From positions 1-64,000 of the forward strand of contig JBBQQC010000010.1 in NCBI GenBank assembly GCA_038216465.1: a DNA stretch of 64,000 nucleotides, written 5' to 3'. Below, one piece after another: positions 50,557-58,091 of this stretch; within the stretch, counting starts at the first letter, position 1; every line of letters starts with the position of its first letter. The translations under genes were made by a program, and so were the position numbers. The notes beneath the pieces are model-generated. The model was given only the letters and a program-made list of their open reading frames with translations. It did no database searches and was not told the DNA's origin. The stretch comes from JACCZX01 sp038216465 (GTDB taxonomy: Bacteria > Pseudomonadota > Gammaproteobacteria > Burkholderiales > Burkholderiaceae_F).

Positions 50557-50703
50557 TCACGACTTAGGCGACCGTAAATCGGGTTGGTCTTCAAACGCTG
50601 CTTGCAACATAGCCGGCAGCGCTGCGACTCTGGCTTCTGTTTCCGCAATCCAGCGCTCGATTGCAGCCACGCGCTGTTTCAGATCTTCGAGTTCACTGTC
50701 CAT
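50557..50703 (-). CDS. Short coiled-coil protein, 48 residues
   Basis: A 48-residue protein (MDSELEDLKQRVAAIERWI...) with clear heptad spacing. The ATG lies inside the end of the upstream coiled-coil gene (11-base overlap), as expected for the last gene of the capsid operon. The long open frame further upstream is Arg/Ser-rich and not likely to be translated. Confidence 0.5.
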   Translation of the reverse strand: MDSELEDLKQRVAAIERWIAETEARVAALPAMLQAAFEDQPDLRSPKS

Positions 50704-51049
50704 CGGTCTCGGTGCCGTAAATTTCTTCTCGCAGCGATTCGAAGCGCGCCTGCCATCGTGTCTCCAGCGCGTCGAGATGCTGGGAAAACTCTTCGATCCG
50801 CCTGTTCTGCTGATTAATCCGCGCAATTAGGGGATTTGGCTTCGCATCAACTCGGCGCTCTAGCTTCCAGGTCAGCGCTTCCGCATGCATATAAGCGATA
50901 GTGAGGGCCACTTCGGCGGTCAACGCTTTGCCGAATTCCTTAGCGTCCTTCAAGCATTCATCGAGACTTTCGCCGGCCTTTTTGACAAAAGCGTCACGCT
51001 CCTTTTCGAATTCTCTGCGTCTGATTCTCGCGACGAGCTCATCTGACAT
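50693..51049 (-). CDS. Coiled-coil hypothetical protein after capsid gene, 118 residues
   Basis: A 118-residue, almost entirely helical and charged protein (RIRRREFEKERDAFVKKAG, QQNRRIEEFSQHLDALETRW). It starts directly after the capsid stop (adjacent bases). Phage scaffolding and head-completion proteins are often helical and encoded next to the capsid gene, but scaffolds usually precede it. Function not recognised. Confidence 0.65.
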   Translation of the reverse strand: MSDELVARIRRREFEKERDAFVKKAGESLDECLKDAKEFGKALTAEVALTIAYMHAEALTWKLERRVDAKPNPLIARINQQNRRIEEFSQHLDALETRWQARFESLREEIYGTETDGQ

Positions 51050-52123
51050 TTAGAACGTCACCACCAAACTCGCTGCAGCGGAGGCGCGCGCCAATGTCCA
51101 GTTGATAAAGCGTTCCACTTTCACGCCGACCAGGTTGGCCTGCCACAAACTCACCAATGACTGCGCGCCGGCGGAAGGTGCGCTATCCATCTGCAGCGCT
51201 GCGTGCTCGGCCGTTCCGACTGTGACTTCGTTGTCGTCGGCAATCACCAGGCTCGATGCATTCAACAGCACGATGTTGTCGTCGGAAGGGCTGTCCGCGC
51301 TCTTCGTGCCGGTCGAAATCAAAACCGGAATGCCGATCAGACTCCCGCCCGTCACTGCGTTGATGAACGGAAATGCGGGCCCGCCGGCGGTATCGCGACT
51401 CGCACCAAGCTTGGCCGCGGCCAGCGGTGAGACGATGAACACGGGCGAATCAAACTCGCTGCCGTTACCAACAGCGACCGCCATCGCTTTAATGTCGGCA
51501 GCAATCAGAGCGGCTGTTGTACCGGTGGGCGATACAACCGTCGCGCCGTTTGTAATCGACGTCGGCGCACTGCTCGAGCTGCCGAAGCTCGGGTCAAGCA
51601 ACGCGCGATCGAGACCCGCAGCAAGCTGACTCACAAGCGCGCGCTGAATTGCTGCAACTCCGTTCGTTGCGCGGATCAACTCCTGGCTCAACACGACGAT
51701 GACGGTGGCCTTGCGCGGTGGCAGGGACGCCATCTCTGTGAAAGTCATACGCGAGACTGGCTTCGGCGCTCCCTGGGCCGTCCAGTAGACAACGGCCGGG
51801 TCGTACTCGATTGCGGCGCGCGTGTTCAGTGGAATGTGACGCGCTTCTGTCAGTCGTCCGATGATCGTGCGCACGCGAACCTGCGCCAGGAACTCTTCGC
51901 CGATTGCTCGATATTGCGATAGCGGGCCGGCGAAGTTCGCATCGGTAGTCGTGCCCGCCGCGATGGCCGCTTTCAGATATGCGCAGACTTCGGGATAGTC
52001 GTGCCGAGCTCGATCGGCCTCGCGATCGAGCTCGGAGATGCTGCCGTTGCCATCCAGCATCGCTTTCGCGATCAGCGCGAAAGACTCGCCACCTGTGAAC
52101 TGTCGTGAACGTTGCAGCTGCAT
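51050..52123 (-). CDS. HK97-type phage major capsid protein
   Basis: A 357-residue protein with the HK97-fold capsid layout: a helical N-terminal part, then IIGRLTEARHIPLNTRAAIEY, SRMTFTEMASLPPRKATVIVVLS, an ELIRATNGVAAIQRALVSQLAAGLD spine helix, FIVSPLAAAKLGAS, PVLISTGT, and a C-terminal strand. There is no long delta domain or separate protease gene. It would form a small icosahedral shell or, in a satellite, a capsid sized for about 10 kb. It sits in the leftward operon with the small terminase two genes upstream. Confidence 0.85.
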   Translation of the reverse strand: MQLQRSRQFTGGESFALIAKAMLDGNGSISELDREADRARHDYPEVCAYLKAAIAAGTTTDANFAGPLSQYRAIGEEFLAQVRVRTIIGRLTEARHIPLNTRAAIEYDPAVVYWTAQGAPKPVSRMTFTEMASLPPRKATVIVVLSQELIRATNGVAAIQRALVSQLAAGLDRALLDPSFGSSSSAPTSITNGATVVSPTGTTAALIAADIKAMAVAVGNGSEFDSPVFIVSPLAAAKLGASRDTAGGPAFPFINAVTGGSLIGIPVLISTGTKSADSPSDDNIVLLNASSLVIADDNEVTVGTAEHAALQMDSAPSAGAQSLVSLWQANLVGVKVERFINWTLARASAAASLVVTF

Positions 52124-52204
52124 CCGCTTCCCTTTGTTCTGGTGTTTGACGAAAGCTAACGCAGCGCGCGCCTGGCTGTCTTCATCGCAATGAGCAAACT
52201 TAAA

Positions 52205-52225
52205 ATGTCATCGGCAATGACATTA
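52205..52225. repeat. Perfect inverted repeat upstream of capsid gene
   Basis: AATGTCAT and ATGACATT form a perfect 8-bp inverted repeat with a 5-base spacer in the 119-base gap before the capsid start (52124-52242). It could be an operator or, as RNA on the minus strand, a hairpin followed by TTTAAG. The rest of the gap has no gene. Confidence 0.45.
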
Positions 52226-52242
52226 TTTAAAAAGCACGCCAC

Positions 52243-52494
52243 TTAGAGTCGAACGCGATGTCGACCCCGCGGGCCGATTACGCCCAACACCTTCCCTAAA
52301 TTCCCGCCCTTGTCGAGCCAGACCAGTAAGCGCGCACCAGTGCCGGCGATGCCGGGATCCGGGGACATCAAAAGAACATGCGCCGACGCTCGTAGCTGCT
52401 TTAGACGTTCCTCGACGACGACCGTCGCGCGCGGTTCAAGAACGGTTGCGGGGATCGAGCTGCGCCCCCACAAATCATGCTTAAACGACGTCAT
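52243..52494 (-). CDS. Hypothetical protein between small terminase and capsid, 83 residues
   Basis: An 83-residue basic protein (FKHDLWGRSSIPATVLEPR, VLLMSPDPGIAGTGARLLV, GPRGRHRVRL). I do not recognise it. The ATG overlaps the end of a ten-codon frame (GTG ... TGA) that itself overlaps the restored end of the small terminase gene. It occupies the position where a large terminase would be expected but is far too short to be one. Confidence 0.6.
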   Translation of the reverse strand: MTSFKHDLWGRSSIPATVLEPRATVVVEERLKQLRASAHVLLMSPDPGIAGTGARLLVWLDKGGNLGKVLGVIGPRGRHRVRL

Positions 52495-53043
52495 TCATCT
52501 TCCGGCCAGTCGTTGGTGCTCACGCCAGCAATTCGGCGTCGACTTCGTCGTCATCGGGATGCGGCGGTTGTGCGTGAGCCGACCCCCTGAAATACGCCAG
52601 CGTTCCCGGCTTCGGCCGCTCCGGTTTCGCCAGCAGACCTTCGGGATCTTCTGGTCGTAATCACCTTCCCAAAGTTTCTTGCCCGCGTACTGCTGCCGTG
52701 CGTTTGTGCCGGCGACAAGCCGGTCATATCGCGACTGAGGGCAGATTCGCAGCCGCGCCGATAGCGCAACGCACGAGCGGCTCGATTTTTCCAAAACGTT
52801 CAGCCATGGACTCGACTTGCCGGCGACCACCGCGCCTTCCTCATCGAGCTTCAATTGCGCTTGTTCCGCCAGTTCAGCGGCGCCTGCGTACTGACACAAC
52901 AGCGGCGTGTCCACGGCGCTGAAGTGATACACGTCAACAGCCGCAACGGTGGCCTCGAAAATCTCGCGCGCCCGCCGCGAAAGTGTTGCCGGCGCCTTGA
53001 GCTCGGCGTCTACGAACGGTGCTGCTTGCTTGTGTCGGCCCAT
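52495..53043 (-). CDS. P27-type phage terminase small subunit, apparently frameshifted
   Basis: The first about 125 residues match the P27 small terminase type (LSRRAREIFEATVAAVD, LLCQYAGAAELAEQAQLKL, WLNVLEKSSRSCVALSARL). After GKKLWEGDY the open frame turns Arg-rich and unlike the family, while the -1 frame from 52660 to a TGA at 52520-52522 encodes a natural acidic end (PEDPEGLLAKPERPKPG ... DEVDAELLA). A single missing base near 52656-52660 would explain this. Small terminase recognises the packaging site on DNA. Coordinates give the uninterrupted frame; the ancestral stop is probably 52520. Confidence 0.75.
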   Translation of the reverse strand: MGRHKQAAPFVDAELKAPATLSRRAREIFEATVAAVDVYHFSAVDTPLLCQYAGAAELAEQAQLKLDEEGAVVAGKSSPWLNVLEKSSRSCVALSARLRICPQSRYDRLVAGTNARQQYAGKKLWEGDYDQKIPKVCWRNRSGRSRERWRISGGRLTHNRRIPMTTKSTPNCWREHQRLAGR

Positions 53044-53148
53044 GAGGTGAGGTCGTTAAGGGTTGAGGTCACGAATGAAAACGAAGCCGTGTGCGCGGTT
53101 TCCCTTTTTGAAACGAAAAAAAGCTTTGCGGTACGCCCCCCGGCGTGT

Positions 53149-53388
53149 TCAACACGGCATGCGGTGGTCGTTGGCAGCGTCAAAGCGCTCCAAGATCTCA
53201 GCTTCCGCGCGCTTGATCGCATCGTCCTGTCGTCTCAGCTCCGCTCTAAACTCCGCTTCAACTTCGACGCCCAAGCCAGCCGCCAACACTTCGGCGATTA
53301 TGGCTTTGACCTCCGCGCTTCTCGGTTCCTGAATGTTGACTATGCGCTGGACAAATGCCGCCACTGCTGCGATTCGATTCATCGTCAT
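53149..53388 (-). CDS. Hypothetical helical protein, 79 residues
   Basis: A 79-residue protein (MTMNRIAAVAAFVQRIVNIQ, VEAEFRAELRRQDDAIKRAEAE) that is mostly helical with a coiled-coil end. GAGGAG lies six bases before the ATG. It stands between the DUF3631 gene and the small terminase. Not recognised. The 105 bases between it and the small terminase hold no gene. Confidence 0.6.
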   Translation of the reverse strand: MTMNRIAAVAAFVQRIVNIQEPRSAEVKAIIAEVLAAGLGVEVEAEFRAELRRQDDAIKRAEAEILERFDAANDHRMPC

Positions 53389-53418
53389 CGTCTTCTCCTC
53401 AAAAAGCCTCAGCGGTGG

Positions 53419-54603
53419 TCATAGGTCTGCCTCCATGGCATGCGCAACATCCGCAACGTCCTCAACATCCTCCGTGCCTGTTGCACTTGTTGCGCTTGTT
53501 GCATTTCCCATGGGAGGCACAGACAAGTAGCGAATCCAGACATCGTGCAAGGCTTCTCGCTCGTATCCGCGTGGCGTGTGATCGCCGATCCGCACGACCT
53601 TGCTCTTGACGCCATACTCGCGCAGCCTGGCAGCGAGCCATCGCTGGGTAATTGCTTTGCCGCGCAGATCAGCCCACGGAGCTTCTTCGATCGCACAGAG
53701 CGCTCTGATGATCTCATCGCTTGACATAGCATCCCGTCTCTCGAATACCTGTTTTAGATCGGCCAGCAAGCGAATACCGAGGCTCGGTGTCCTTGCCATG
53801 GATTCCGCAACTAGCGCCATGGCTGCAACGCGGGCGCGGTTCGCCCAGTGTTCGCCGGCAGCGTCTGCTATTGAAACCAATGCTTCCCAAACGTCGGCAT
53901 CGCGGTCGGTTATTTGCGCTGGCATCCGCGGGAAAACGGCCTTAACCAACGGCTCGGCCATGCGGATCCAAGCTTCCAACGAGTCGCGGACAGCGTGGCC
54001 GTTCTCAACTTCGAGCCTCCGCCGAAACGGCTCAACTTGCTCTGCAGGTGCTCTGCGCCGCATCCGAACGATCACACATCGAGACAGGATCGTGTCCGGC
54101 AATCCACCTAACCCAGCGAGTGCAACGGCGCAATACGCCGGAAAATCTTCGGTAAAGACTTCTTTTCCACGTACGACGCAGCGGCCGGCAACACCGTGCC
54201 GGCGATGACCGGCATTGAGCAGACCGCGAATCTCTTCGTTTTCCTTCGCACGAGGCCCGAAGACCGTGTCGATCTCGTCATACAGGAGTGTCGGACGACA
54301 TTCACCACCCACCTTCTGAAACAAGTAGGCAGGTGTGACATTGACCGCCTCAACCGCATTCGGGACGAGCAACTCGGTCACCTCAAGCGCGCGACTTTTT
54401 CCGCTAGCCGGCTCTGGTGAAAGAAAAGCAAGACGCGGCGTGGATTCCCAGTGCTCCATCAAATGAGCATGCGCAATCCAAAGCGTATGAGCGACCCGTG
54501 CATGCTCGCTTGGATAGGAGATGAAGCGCGACAAGAAGCCTTCAACCGTGTCGAGCACAAACGATCCGTGCTCACGAATTTGCGAATGCAGCGACCCGGT
54601 CAT
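53419..54603 (-). CDS. DUF3631-containing ATPase/primase-type replication protein
   Basis: A 394-residue protein with a P-loop in LSPEPASGKSRALEV, a Walker-B-like LLYDEIDTVFG, and the downstream DUF3631 region (PWADLRGKAITQRWLAARL, GYEREALHDVWIRYL). DUF3631 occurs in plasmid and phage replication proteins behind helicase/primase modules; here it stands alone. I infer that it helps replicate the element after induction. The C-terminus ends in a low-complexity Thr/Ala/Asp/Val stretch (NATSATSATGTEDVEDV). The start overlaps the upstream stop (ATGA). Confidence 0.83.
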   Translation of the reverse strand: MTGSLHSQIREHGSFVLDTVEGFLSRFISYPSEHARVAHTLWIAHAHLMEHWESTPRLAFLSPEPASGKSRALEVTELLVPNAVEAVNVTPAYLFQKVGGECRPTLLYDEIDTVFGPRAKENEEIRGLLNAGHRRHGVAGRCVVRGKEVFTEDFPAYCAVALAGLGGLPDTILSRCVIVRMRRRAPAEQVEPFRRRLEVENGHAVRDSLEAWIRMAEPLVKAVFPRMPAQITDRDADVWEALVSIADAAGEHWANRARVAAMALVAESMARTPSLGIRLLADLKQVFERRDAMSSDEIIRALCAIEEAPWADLRGKAITQRWLAARLREYGVKSKVVRIGDHTPRGYEREALHDVWIRYLSVPPMGNATSATSATGTEDVEDVADVAHAMEADL

Positions 54604-54943
54604 GGCTTTTCCTCACGCAGTAGGTCGGCGAGCCAACGTGAAGCTTCCGGGTCATCAGATCGAAGCGCATGCAAGTGCGAGCGCAACTCATAAGCCCGAA
54701 CTCTGCATTCCGTTTTCGGGACAGGGCTTCGCGCTCGAGTTGCCAGGTGCGGTGGCAGGCAGTGCACCGCTTGTGTGACTTCTCGATCGGTAAGAACAGT
54801 CGGCGGTAAGTCCAGCATGCGACTTGTTGCGTCGGCGCTTGCGCTGGGGTACTGTTGCCGGACTCGAGCTGATGATCCTGAAAGAGTTGTTGTCCCCGGT
54901 GGGCGCCCTCCAGCGCCCATCGGTCTTTCGGCGGGCCGGTCAT
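54600..54943 (-). CDS. Zinc-finger-like small protein, apparently frameshifted
   Basis: The gene starts at an ATG overlapping the AlpA-like stop at 54943 and ends at a TGA at 54600 overlapping the DUF3631 start, but the two ends are in different frames. The first frame encodes KRCTACHRTWQLEREALS, a possible half of a zinc site; the second, after a run of four A/T bases at 54713-54716, encodes ECRVRAYELRSHLHALRSD and WLADLLREEKP. One missing base in that run would join them. The neighbours' overlaps on both sides make a single gene likely. Function unknown. Confidence 0.55.
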
Positions 54944-55206
54944 GCGGCGCGCTTCGTCGGTTGCTTTTTCGAAGCAAGGCGCGCTAGCGCATCACGACGT
55001 GCTTCGTCCTCGGCTCGCTGCTCTGCTTCGAGTCGGGCTGCATATTCGTTTGGTGTTTCGCGGACATACCGGCGACCGCCGACGCGAACCGATCTCGGGC
55101 CTAACCCTCGCGTCCATAACCCGTACAACGTGGATAGGCCGGTGTAGGAGTCATCGCACCACTCGCGCGGCGGGATTCCGAGGGGTGAAACTGTGTCATC
55201 TCGCAT
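54940..55206 (-). CDS. AlpA/excisionase-like DNA-binding protein
   Basis: An 88-residue protein with a winged-helix-like start (DSYTGLSTLYGLWTRGLGPR, SVRVGGRRYVRETPNEYAA) typical of AlpA/MerR-type excisionases, then a charged helix. AGGAG lies eight bases before the ATG. Such proteins direct excision or switch on integrase and operon genes in satellites. It is the second leftward gene, so an early regulator role fits. Confidence 0.65.
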   Translation of the reverse strand: MRDDTVSPLGIPPREWCDDSYTGLSTLYGLWTRGLGPRSVRVGGRRYVRETPNEYAARLEAEQRAEDEARRDALARLASKKQPTKRAA

Positions 55207-55276
55207 TGACTTGCTCCTAGTTGGAACAAGTCACACTCTGGCGGAATCTCGTTATGAATTGGTTAAGCGAGATGCT

Positions 55277-55837
55277 TTACAAACCGAGTTCCCGTTTGTA
55301 GGTCAACACGGTGACGTGAGACGGGGCTTTGCCCTTCTTAGCCACGCGGGCCACGCGGGCGGTGATCTGTCGCGAGCCCTCTTTTGGATACTTTCGGATC
55401 AATTGTTCGAGAAGCTGCAGCGTTGCGGCATCGATGTTCGATCGGCGCTTGGCCTTGTGCAGAATTCGCATGCCAGCCAGCACGAGCTCGATCGCATCTG
55501 CGCTGCTGAACGGCTGCGCGTGAATCAATTCGTGCGCCAGAATCATGGCGTCGTCAGTAGTTAGCCGGCGCTTGGCCCACGCCTCGAACAGCGCCTGCAT
55601 CTGGATGCCGAGCTTCCGCGCCCGTACCTGGTCCTTAAACAACAACCGCTCGATGCTGATGGCATTCAGCCCTGGCGGGATCTTGTCCCCAGTCAGCACC
55701 GTGCCATCGGTGAGCGTGATGGATCGGAGTTGCATCAGCGCATCACATTGATACGCGACGCGTTTGCCGGTCAGCGGCGCCCTGATCTTCGCCAGTTCGG
55801 CCTTAGATTTTAAACGTGTGTAGGGACGTACACTCAC
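55277..55837 (-). CDS. Hypothetical protein at right end of element, 186 residues
   Basis: A 186-residue basic, soluble protein (RLKSKAELAKIRAPLTGKR, LLFKDQVRARKLGIQMQ, TTDDAMILAHELIHAQPFS, ARVAKKGKAPSHVTVLTYK). It starts at a GTG with GAGG nine bases before it, 38 bases from the right attachment repeat, and is separated by 70 bases from the AlpA-like gene. I do not recognise it; HELIHAQ resembles a metalloprotease helix (HExxH) but without other support. Confidence 0.6.
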   Translation of the reverse strand: MSVRPYTRLKSKAELAKIRAPLTGKRVAYQCDALMQLRSITLTDGTVLTGDKIPPGLNAISIERLLFKDQVRARKLGIQMQALFEAWAKRRLTTDDAMILAHELIHAQPFSSADAIELVLAGMRILHKAKRRSNIDAATLQLLEQLIRKYPKEGSRQITARVARVAKKGKAPSHVTVLTYKRELGL

Positions 55838-55874
55838 CGCTAAAATCCTCGTAAGTCCATGATTTTCAAAGTGT

Positions 55875-55890
55875 TATGGCGGAGGCGGAC
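55875..55890. repeat. Right attachment site within tRNA-Ser 3' end
   Basis: This copy of the 16-base repeat is the 3' end of tRNA-Ser plus two flanking bases. It keeps the tRNA gene intact after integration, as is usual for tRNA-targeted elements. Confidence 0.75.
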
Positions 55891-55970
55891 GGATTCGAAC
55901 CGTCGATGCACGTTTTTGCGCGCATGCTCCCTTAGCAGGGGAGTGCCTTCGACCACTCGGCCACGCCTCC
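55877..55970 (-). tRNA. tRNA-Ser (anticodon GCT)
   Basis: A 94-base tRNA on the minus strand with acceptor stem GGAGGCG / CGCCTCC, anticodon loop CTGCTAA (GCT, serine AGC/AGU), a long variable arm typical of tRNA-Ser, T-loop TTCGAAT and encoded CCA. It is the integration target of the element to its left. Confidence 0.97.
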
Positions 55971-55989
55971 AGGAGTTCGAGTTTACTTG

Positions 55990-56760
55990 TCAGCGGCCGA
56001 GCAGGCCCAGCGTCTTGATCAGCGGATCGCTGGAAAGGCGGAGCAGACCTTCGAACGGGGTATCGAGCTCGAGGATCAGGAACAGCGCGGCGGCGAATGC
56101 CAGTGCGCCGCCAAACGCGGTCAGCGCTGCGGTTGCATTGTTTGGCGCAAAGATGGCGAGCGCCACGAACAGCATCGCGAGCCAGGCCGTCAGCACGACT
56201 ACAAAGGCGGGGGCGATCGACGCCTTGCCGCGTTCACCGAATATGACGCGCGCGCGTTCGAGGTCACCTGTCAACGCCAGCGCACGCAACCGCAGCCAGC
56301 GCTGCGTGTCGCTCGACGGTGACAGTGACAGCAGCTCAGCCAGGACTTTTTCCAATTGCGGCAAAGGAGTCGCCGGTGCGGTAACGGCCTGGTGCTCTTG
56401 CTTGTCATGCGCATCGATACCTGCGATTGCGCGCTGATTGAATCCCCGCAAGGCGTCGCGCGCCGCTTTCGAATCGTCTCCATAGTGCGCCAGCGTGCGG
56501 TCGATCAGCAGAATGTCGGCCGCCATTTCAACCACCGACGCTCGATCGGCATCGAACGAGGTCTTGGCGGTGCTGATGATCAGTCCCATCACCAACGCCG
56601 ACAGTGTTGCCACCATACCGACCAGAAGCATCACCGAATCCCGCGTGCTGGAGTCGAGGTGCGCGCGCGGAAGACGCCTCCGCACACAGCGGCCGATGCC
56701 CCAGCCAGCCATTTGCGCCGCAAATGCGAGCGCCGCAAACAACAACGCGCTGGCCTGCAT
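55990..56760 (-). CDS. DUF4239-type membrane protein
   Basis: A 256-residue protein with an N-terminal hydrophobic segment (LLFAALAFAAQMAGWGIG), a second (SVMLLVGMVATLSALVMGLI), a cytoplasmic or periplasmic middle of about 120 residues, and two C-terminal segments (FVVVLTAWLAMLFVALAIF, LAFAAALFLIL). This is the bestrophin-like/DUF4239 layout. The start at 56760, just after the lysC stop, is preferred to the upstream ATG that overlaps lysC. Function unknown. Confidence 0.7.
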   Translation of the reverse strand: MQASALLFAALAFAAQMAGWGIGRCVRRRLPRAHLDSSTRDSVMLLVGMVATLSALVMGLIISTAKTSFDADRASVVEMAADILLIDRTLAHYGDDSKAARDALRGFNQRAIAGIDAHDKQEHQAVTAPATPLPQLEKVLAELLSLSPSSDTQRWLRLRALALTGDLERARVIFGERGKASIAPAFVVVLTAWLAMLFVALAIFAPNNATAALTAFGGALAFAAALFLILELDTPFEGLLRLSSDPLIKTLGLLGR

Positions 56761-56764
56761 CGCA

Positions 56765-58021
56765 CTACGCCGCGACCTGCTCCAGCCCAAACGCCTTGTG
56801 CAGCGCGCGCACGGCGAGTTCCATGTACTTGTCTTCGACCACCACCGAGATCTTGATTTCGCTGGTCGAGATCATCTGCATGTTAATGCCCTCCTCCGCC
56901 AAGGTACGAAACATCAGACTTGCGATGCCGACGTGCGAGCGCATGCCAATTCCGACGATGGACACCTTCGCGATTTTCGGATCGCCGACGATTTGCTTGG
57001 CGCCGATATGATCCATTACCTTGGTCTCTAACACGCCGATCGCCTTGTCGTACTCGTTGCGGTGAACCGTAAAGGAGAAATCGGTGGTGCCGTCAACGCT
57101 GATGTTCTGCACGATCATGTCGACATCGACGTTGGCGTCGGCAATCGGCCCGAGGATCTGGTAGGCGATGCCCGGCCTATCGGGTACGCGCGTTAGCGTG
57201 ATCTTCGCTTCGTCGCGCGCGAAGGCGACGCCGGAGATGATGGCTTTTTCCATCTTGATGTTTTCCTCGAAAGTTATCAGCGTGCCCGATGCCGCCTCTT
57301 CTTCCAGCGGCATGTCGGCGTCGGTCATGCTCGACAGCACGCGCAGCGGCACCTTGTACTTGCCGGCGAATTCGACCGATCTCAGCTGCAGCACCTTCGA
57401 ACCGAGACTCGCCATTTCCAGCATTTCTTCAAACGTGATGCGCGGCATGCGCCGTGCTTCCGGCACGATGCGTGGATCGGTCGTGTAGACGCCGTCGACG
57501 TCGGTGTAGATCAGACACTCATCCGCACGCAGCGCGGCGGCGAGCGCAACCGCCGACGTGTCGGTGCCGCCGCGGCCCAACGTCGTGATGTTGCCGTGCT
57601 CGTCCACGCCCTGGAACCCGGCGACCACTACGATCGTTCCGCACTCCAGATCAGCCCGAATCTTTTTCTCGTCGATGTTCAGGATGCGCGCTTTGTTAAA
57701 GGCGCTGTCGGTCAGCACGTGCACCTGCGCCCCGGTGTAGCTTTTTGCCTGTAGCCCCTGGTCGAGCAGCGCCATCGCCAGCAACCCAACTGTCACCTGT
57801 TCGCCGGTAGATGCCACAACGTCTAGCTCGCGTGCGTTGGGATTCGGTTGCACCTTCTTCGCAAGATTGATCAGGCGATCGGTTTCTCCGCTCATCGCAG
57901 AAACGACCACTACCAGTTGATGCCCGGCGTGATGCCACTTCTTCAGCCGTTGCGCGACGTTGCCGATGCGCTCGACCGAGCCAACCGAGGTGCCGCCGTA
58001 CTTGTGAACGATGAGCGCCAT
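56765..58021 (-). CDS. lysC: Aspartate kinase (LysC/Ask)
   Basis: A 418-residue aspartokinase: KYGGTSVGSVERI at the N-terminus, TLGRGGTDTSAVALAAAL in the kinase core, and two ACT domains (GPIADANVDVDMIVQN and VGIASLMFRTLAEEGINMQMI) that bind lysine or threonine for feedback control. It makes aspartyl phosphate for Lys, Thr, Met and diaminopimelate synthesis. Next to tRNA-Ser and tilS as in other betaproteobacteria. Confidence 0.96.
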   Translation of the reverse strand: MALIVHKYGGTSVGSVERIGNVAQRLKKWHHAGHQLVVVVSAMSGETDRLINLAKKVQPNPNARELDVVASTGEQVTVGLLAMALLDQGLQAKSYTGAQVHVLTDSAFNKARILNIDEKKIRADLECGTIVVVAGFQGVDEHGNITTLGRGGTDTSAVALAAALRADECLIYTDVDGVYTTDPRIVPEARRMPRITFEEMLEMASLGSKVLQLRSVEFAGKYKVPLRVLSSMTDADMPLEEEAASGTLITFEENIKMEKAIISGVAFARDEAKITLTRVPDRPGIAYQILGPIADANVDVDMIVQNISVDGTTDFSFTVHRNEYDKAIGVLETKVMDHIGAKQIVGDPKIAKVSIVGIGMRSHVGIASLMFRTLAEEGINMQMISTSEIKISVVVEDKYMELAVRALHKAFGLEQVAA

Positions 58022-58091
58022 GCTGATGTTGTTGTATTGGATCGTCGTCGAATGCGGCGCGCGATTATAGGCAGCCGCTTGCGCCGCTGCC

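Larger units (their letters stand above)
45427..55890. mobile_element. tRNA-Ser-integrated phage-satellite-like element, 10,448-bp unit
   Basis: The 16 bases TATGGCGGAGGCGGAC occur at 45427-45442 and again at 55875-55890, where they are the 3' end of tRNA-Ser. The left copy stands between the mla-like operon and a tyrosine integrase, so the chromosome would be restored by removing one copy plus 10,432 bases. The element carries an integrase, small rightward genes, and a leftward operon with HK97 capsid and small terminase, but no large terminase, portal, protease or tail genes. Its left arm looks less GC-rich than the host genes. It therefore resembles a satellite rather than a complete prophage. 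Confidence 0.85.

Noticed and set aside
55277..55837. Metalloprotease based on HELIHAQ
   Set aside because: A single HExxH match without a third ligand, signal or family context is not enough.
45443..55874. Complete prophage
   Set aside because: Capsid and small terminase are present, but no large terminase, portal, protease, tail or lysis genes can be found, and the 10.4-kb length leaves no room for them.
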